Source: DASRAA01 sp036512955 (lineage in GTDB: Bacteria > Acidobacteriota > Terriglobia > Terriglobales > Acidobacteriaceae). Taken from it: DNA of 10,078 nucleotides. Below, piece by piece: positions 6,769 through 10,078 of this stretch. A program made the position numbers and the translations under genes. Within the stretch, counting starts at the first letter, position 1. The number at the start of each line of letters is the position of its first letter. Under the pieces are notes generated by a model. The model saw only the letters and a program-made list of their open reading frames with translations. It was not told the origin of the DNA and searched no databases. Location of the stretch: assembly GCA_036512955.1 (NCBI GenBank), contig DATBZX010000270.1, positions 1-10,078 of the forward strand. The letters run 5' to 3'.

Positions 6769-7980
6769 CTACTCGTGCCTGCCGGCTGGATGCGTTATAG
6801 CGGTACCAACCCCACGTCCCGACACCCGAATGAGTTTCCGGGCCCGGCGCCGTGCGTCGGCGTCCCAATCCAGGACCTGATCTATAGATTCAGGTATGTG
6901 GGCCGGCGTTTCACGAACTACTGCTTCTATTGTAGTCGGAATGTCCTCGAAACCAAGGGTACCATCCAGGAAGGCTGCCACCGCCACCTCGTCGGCCGCA
7001 TTCAGGGCTATGGTCTTTGCCCCTCCTGCTTCGACTGCCTCATAGGCCAAACGTAAGCAGGGAAACTTGTCCAGATCCGGAGGACTGAAGTCCAGTTGCC
7101 GCAACTCCGCCACCGGGAACCGCAGATCTGACTCAATCCGCTCGGGATGCGTCAGCGCGTACAGAATCGGCAATTGCATATCCGTCACCGAAAGCTGTGC
7201 CAACAGGCTTCCATCGATAAACTCGACCATAGAATGGATCGTGCTCTGCGGATGCACCAGCACGCTGATCTGGCTCGCCGGCATGTCGAATAGACGGCAG
7301 GCCTCGATTACCTCAAAGCCTTTGTTCATCAGCGTCGCCGAATCGATGGTGATGCGCTTTCCCATCTTCCACGTAGGATGGTTCAATGCCTGCTCGACCG
7401 TGATGTGCGCAAACTGCCGCCGCGGCGTGTGCAGAAACGGACCGCCTGACGCAGTCAACCAGATGCGATGCACCTCGTTTCGCCGTCCGCCCCGTAGGCA
7501 CTGATGGATGGCGTTGTGCTCGCTATCGATCGGCAGCAGCGGCTTGCCCTGCTTGCGCGCTTCCGCCACGATCAAGTCGCCTGCAGTGACCAGGCACTCT
7601 TTGTTCGCCACTCCAACCGTCTTGCCCGCCTTCACCGCCTCGTAGGTAGCTTCCAGTCCGGCTACGCCGACGATGGCGCTGACCACGAAATCGGCGTCGG
7701 GATGAGTGGCTACCTTCACCGTTCCCGGCGAACCGTGCACTACTTCCATCGCGTGTCCGAGACCGACTTTCTTCAGCTTGTCCTGCAGGTGGTTGGCCGA
7801 TTCCGCTGACGCCATCGAAACGATCTTGGGATGCCAGCGCCGCGCCTGTTCGAACGCAAGCTCGACGTTGCGTCCTGCCGCCAGGCTCAACACCGAGAAA
7901 CGATCAGGGAAGGCTTCGACGATTTTCAGCGTGCTCTTTCCGATCGATCCAGTGGAGCCGAGGATGGCGATGCGTTTCAT
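6769..7980 (-). CDS. dxr: 1-deoxy-D-xylulose 5-phosphate reductoisomerase
   Basis: Dxr converts deoxyxylulose phosphate to methylerythritol phosphate with NADPH and a divalent metal, the first committed step of the cytoplasmic MEP pathway and the fosmidomycin target. Two ATG codons are adjacent (7983 and 7980). I chose the second, giving 403 aa, because GGAAGG then lies 6 bases upstream (3 for the first) and because MKRIAILGSTGSIG is the usual start. The NADPH loop is GSTGSIG at 8-14. The metal ligands are D152 and E154 in PIDSEHNAI and E223 in MNKGFEVIEA. The signature HPTWKMG and TIDSATLMNKG are intact, as are SGGPF in the active-site region and VHPQSTIHSMVE. The C-terminal helical domain (about 300-390) contains LNAADEVAV. 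The start directly abuts or lies 3 bases past the cdsA stop, which suggests translational coupling. Nothing is missing. Confidence 0.98.
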   Translation of the reverse strand: MKRIAILGSTGSIGKSTLKIVEAFPDRFSVLSLAAGRNVELAFEQARRWHPKIVSMASAESANHLQDKLKKVGLGHAMEVVHGSPGTVKVATHPDADFVVSAIVGVAGLEATYEAVKAGKTVGVANKECLVTAGDLIVAEARKQGKPLLPIDSEHNAIHQCLRGGRRNEVHRIWLTASGGPFLHTPRRQFAHITVEQALNHPTWKMGKRITIDSATLMNKGFEVIEACRLFDMPASQISVLVHPQSTIHSMVEFIDGSLLAQLSVTDMQLPILYALTHPERIESDLRFPVAELRQLDFSPPDLDKFPCLRLAYEAVEAGGAKTIALNAADEVAVAAFLDGTLGFEDIPTTIEAVVRETPAHIPESIDQVLDWDADARRRARKLIRVSGRGVGTAITHPAGRHE

Positions 7981-7983
7981 CAT

Positions 7984-8946
7984 TTACCTTCCCAGTATCC
8001 CACGAACCTGGAAGTATTCGCCCAACCCGCTGACGTAGAACAGCCATCCCAGCGGAGCAGCAAATAGCAAGGCATCGATGCGGTCAAGCACTCCGCCATG
8101 GCCGGGCAGCAGCGTCCCGGAATCTTTGACGCCCGCACCACGTTTCAGGGCCGATTCGACCAAGTCGCCAAGCTGGGCCGCGACGTTCACGCATAGACCA
8201 AACAACACCGCAATCCAATCTGGTGTCCTTTGCAACAGCCCGGACGCACCACCTTGGGGATAGAGTGGCATTGCTGAAATATCCAGCAAGTGGATACGTT
8301 GCAGCGCGAGATAAAGATTCGAGGCGAAGTGCAGCAACAATACGGACATGACCGCTGCTGCGATAGCCGATGCAATTGCGCCCTCCCATGATTTTCCCGG
8401 ACTCACGCGCGGTGCCAGTTTGTGTTTTCCGATGGCGCTGCCGACGTAATACGCAGCGATATCGCCTGCCCACACCACTAGCATCAGGAACAAGACAAAC
8501 AGCGCCCCGTTCTCATAGGCGCGCAAAAGTACCAGGCACACCAGCGACAATCCGACATACGGCAACAGGAGAAACGAAACCGCCGCGTCCGGCAGTGACT
8601 GCGACAACGGATCACGCCGCATGCTGGCAATCATCAGGAGAAACGGCGCAGCCACGAGTAACAAGCCGCTAATCCCCTCCACAAAAGGAATAGCGCGCAG
8701 CCACGAGGGCATCTGACGGGCAATCTCGAGACTGCCCCACATCACGACCCCAAACAGGCTCACCAGGACCAGATAACTCAGCGCGTGAAATGGCCGAAAG
8801 CCTTGAGCCCTCGCGATTCCGAAGTATTCCTGCGCCGCTAGTACCGCCACTCCCAGCACCAGTAGCGCAAACAGCCAGATTGGCGCCTTGAACAGCGCGA
8901 TCACCACAATGGGAACCAGGATTACTGCGGTCAGGACGCGTTTCAC
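7984..8946 (-). CDS. cdsA: phosphatidate cytidylyltransferase (CDP-diacylglycerol synthase)
   Basis: This integral inner-membrane enzyme makes CDP-diacylglycerol from phosphatidate and CTP, the branch point for phospholipid synthesis. I chose the GTG at 8946 (320 aa, starting VKRVLTAVILVPIVV) because it overlaps the uppS stop as GTGA. A longer in-frame start at 9087 would add 47 Arg-rich, unconserved residues that are merely uppS read in another frame. The protein is mostly hydrophobic, with about eight membrane segments (near 5-40, 55-75, 90-108, 120-140, 146-168, 190-208, 243-262 and 291-306). VVWAGDIAAYYVGS (about 157-170) and SPGKSWEGA (182-190) are typical. The family signature is complete at about 265-291: SALKR, KDSG, LPGHGGVLDRID. 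It is somewhat longer than the common 270-285 aa; the extra length appears spread over loops. No strong ribosome binding site precedes the GTG, so its translation probably depends on uppS. Confidence 0.97.
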   Translation of the reverse strand: MKRVLTAVILVPIVVIALFKAPIWLFALLVLGVAVLAAQEYFGIARAQGFRPFHALSYLVLVSLFGVVMWGSLEIARQMPSWLRAIPFVEGISGLLLVAAPFLLMIASMRRDPLSQSLPDAAVSFLLLPYVGLSLVCLVLLRAYENGALFVLFLMLVVWAGDIAAYYVGSAIGKHKLAPRVSPGKSWEGAIASAIAAAVMSVLLLHFASNLYLALQRIHLLDISAMPLYPQGGASGLLQRTPDWIAVLFGLCVNVAAQLGDLVESALKRGAGVKDSGTLLPGHGGVLDRIDALLFAAPLGWLFYVSGLGEYFQVRGILGR

Positions 8947-9731
8947 GAGGAATGCCCGTCGCCGATCAACCCGCCAAAACGACGCTCGCGTTTCTGAAAC
9001 GCCTCGATCGCTTCCAGCAATTCGCTGCCTCGAAAGTCCGGCCACAGCGTATCCGTGACAAAGATCTCGGCGTAGGCTGCCTGCCACAGCAGAAAATTAC
9101 TCAGCCGCATCTCGCCGCTGGTGCGAATCAGCAGATCGAGTTCCGGCAGTCCCCTGGTATAGAGGTGCCGTGCGATGCCGGGCTCATCCACGCGCAGGTG
9201 ATCGATGCCGCCGTTGCGTGACGCTTCTTTCACGATCGCGTTGAAACAGTCCACCAGTTCCGTGCGTGAACTGTAGTTCAGCGCCAGCGTCAGCACCATG
9301 CCGGTATTCTTCTCGGTCGATTCGCGCGCCCACGCCATGCGTTCCTGCACTTCCTGCGGCAATTCCTGCTGGCGCCCTATGTACTGCAGCCGGATGTTGT
9401 TCTCCATCATGGTTGGCAATTCCATCATCAGGTAGCGCCGCAGGAGGTTCATCAGGAAGCTGACTTCGGTCTTCGGACGCTTCCAGTTTTCCGTGGAAAA
9501 CGAATAAAGGGTCAGGGCCGGCAAACCAATTCGCGCCGCCGTCTCGATGGTTGAACGCACCGCTGCCACGCCCGAGCGGTGCCCGGCAATGCGCGGCAGA
9601 TGGCGGCGTTTGGCCCAGCGGCCGTTGCCGTCCATGATGATTGCGATGTGGTGGGGTAACCGCTCCAGATCGAGGCGGGAGTAGGTCTCAGCCTCTTTGC
9701 GGTTCAGCCCGGCCGGCACTTGTGTGCGCAA
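8943..9731 (-). CDS. uppS: undecaprenyl diphosphate synthase (di-trans,poly-cis-type)
   Basis: UppS adds eight isopentenyl units to farnesyl diphosphate to make the C55 carrier lipid needed for peptidoglycan and other surface polymers. It acts at the cytoplasmic face of the membrane. The protein is 262 aa, close to the usual 250. HHIAIIMDGNGRWAKRR contains the catalytic D34 and the diphosphate-binding loop. TLYSFSTENWKRP (73-85) is the second conserved block. R203, R209, S211 and E222 in RTSGEMRLSNFLLWQ...YAEIF match R194, R200, S202 and E213 of the E. coli enzyme. DTLWPDF closes the site. The start is a TTG at 9731, supported by AGAGGTG ending 5 bases upstream; the next in-frame GTG is four codons later and lacks such a site. 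It is the first gene of the operon, and its TGA overlaps the cdsA GTG by 4 bases. Confidence 0.97.
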   Translation of the reverse strand: MRTQVPAGLNRKEAETYSRLDLERLPHHIAIIMDGNGRWAKRRHLPRIAGHRSGVAAVRSTIETAARIGLPALTLYSFSTENWKRPKTEVSFLMNLLRRYLMMELPTMMENNIRLQYIGRQQELPQEVQERMAWARESTEKNTGMVLTLALNYSSRTELVDCFNAIVKEASRNGGIDHLRVDEPGIARHLYTRGLPELDLLIRTSGEMRLSNFLLWQAAYAEIFVTDTLWPDFRGSELLEAIEAFQKRERRFGGLIGDGHSS

Positions 9732-9736
9732 GGCTT

Positions 9737-9743
9737 CACCTCT
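9737..9743 (-). promoter_or_regulatory. ribosome binding site of uppS
   Basis: AGAGGTG on the minus strand lies 5 bases before the TTG at 9731. It is the strongest Shine-Dalgarno match in the operon and decides the choice of this non-ATG start. Confidence 0.75.
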
Positions 9744-9755
9744 TCTAACTCATTG

Positions 9756-9784
9756 AAAGTAGCATACGATAGCGGTCGTTGCAA
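9756..9784 (-). promoter_or_regulatory. putative promoter of the uppS-cdsA-dxr-rseP operon
   Basis: On the minus strand, TTGCAA (9784-9779) and TACTTT (9761-9756) are separated by exactly 17 bases. TGC directly before the -10 gives the extended pattern TGnTACTTT. Transcription would start near 9749, leaving an untranslated leader of about 18 bases that includes the uppS ribosome binding site. The spacing and position are good, but the -10 matches only three of six consensus bases. Confidence 0.5.
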
Positions 9785-9877
9785 TGAAGCCTAACCGCAG
9801 CCGTTGCGTTTGCTAACATGCCCGACCGATTCCACAGAACGCTTTTCGTTTGTGCAGGTGTGCGCTAAGCTCTTGCC

Positions 9878-10078
9878 ATGGCCGAACCCGGACACATTAT
9901 GAACTATCCCCTCATTTTCTTCTTTTTCTCGGCGGTCATATTGTGGGTCTCAGCGCAGTTGGGTGCCTACCTGCGCCAGAAGCGGCCCCTGAAAGACGAC
10001 CTGCGCGAGGACTTTGGGCTGGTCGAAACCGCAACGCTGACGCTGCTCGGCCTCATCATCGGATTCAGTTTCTCCATG
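9878..10078 (+). CDS. DUF4239/bestrophin-like membrane protein, N-terminal part (cut by window end)
   Basis: Sixty-seven codons are open to the last base. The translation starts MAEPGHIMNYPLIFFFFSAVILWVS, a first membrane helix at about 9-26. A short basic/acidic loop follows (LRQKRPLKDDLREDFG), then VETATLTLLGLIIGFSFSM, which begins a second helix. The ATLTLLGLIIGFSFSM block after an acidic loop is characteristic of the bestrophin-like DUF4239 family of bacterial inner-membrane proteins, whose function is not established. An ATG at 9899 (MNYPLIFF) is an equally plausible start; neither has a strong ribosome binding site. The gene diverges from uppS across about 146 bases, so the promoter regions may be shared. 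With only the first 67 residues visible, the family call is good but not certain. Confidence 0.75.
   Translation, partial: MAEPGHIMNYPLIFFFFSAVILWVSAQLGAYLRQKRPLKDDLREDFGLVETATLTLLGLIIGFSFSM

Noticed and set aside
8947..9087. Longer cdsA start inside uppS
   Set aside because: The 47 extra residues are Arg-rich and are uppS sequence read out of frame; the GTG overlapping the uppS stop fits family length and operon structure.
1..10078. Search for CRISPR arrays, tRNA genes, insertion sequences, phage genes, toxin-antitoxin pairs or defence genes
   Set aside because: No regularly spaced repeats, cloverleaf candidates, transposase motifs or recognisable defence domains were seen on either strand; the M48 and VWFA-related proteins are exported and do not form a known defence system.

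Overview
The window looks like a chromosomal stretch of an Acidobacteriota bacterium, probably class Terriglobia (Korib­acter-like). Three things suggest this: moderately high GC content, a secreted protein of the VWFA-related family typical of Acidobacteria (TIGR03436 type), and a secreted M48 metalloprotease of the kind common in that phylum. The phylum assignment is an inference from family distribution, since the window holds no rRNA or other direct taxonomic marker.

Layout. Positions 1-1212 (minus strand) carry ispG, nearly complete but cut by the window start. A 413-base divergent intergenic region follows. Next come two plus-strand genes for exported proteins: an M48 zinc metalloprotease (1626-2831, closed by a clear intrinsic terminator) and a large VWFA-related protein (3120-4949). 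A non-coding convergent region (4950-5403) ends in a strong minus-strand terminator. From there to 9731 is a compact minus-strand operon, transcribed in the order uppS, cdsA, dxr, rseP. A putative promoter lies just upstream of uppS. The last 200 bases start a divergent plus-strand gene for a DUF4239/bestrophin-like membrane protein that leaves the window.

How the genes work together. Dxr and IspG catalyse the first committed step and a late iron-sulfur step of the MEP isoprenoid pathway. UppS turns the resulting prenyl units into undecaprenyl diphosphate, the lipid carrier for peptidoglycan and other envelope polymers. CdsA makes CDP-diacylglycerol for phospholipids, and RseP is the intramembrane site-2 protease used in envelope stress signalling. 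The operon is tightly coupled: uppS and cdsA overlap by 4 bases, cdsA and dxr are about 0-3 bases apart, and dxr and rseP are 21 bases apart. The order uppS-cdsA-dxr-rseP followed by ispG on the same strand matches a gene order known from other bacteria. Here the two oppositely oriented secreted-protein genes sit between rseP and ispG.

I found no CRISPR array, tRNA or rRNA, insertion sequence, phage gene or recognisable defence system. Most of the window is housekeeping. The points most worth a second look are the split cluster, a duplicated DRPTL(R/K)R motif in the protease tail, and the degenerate metal site of the VWFA-related protein.
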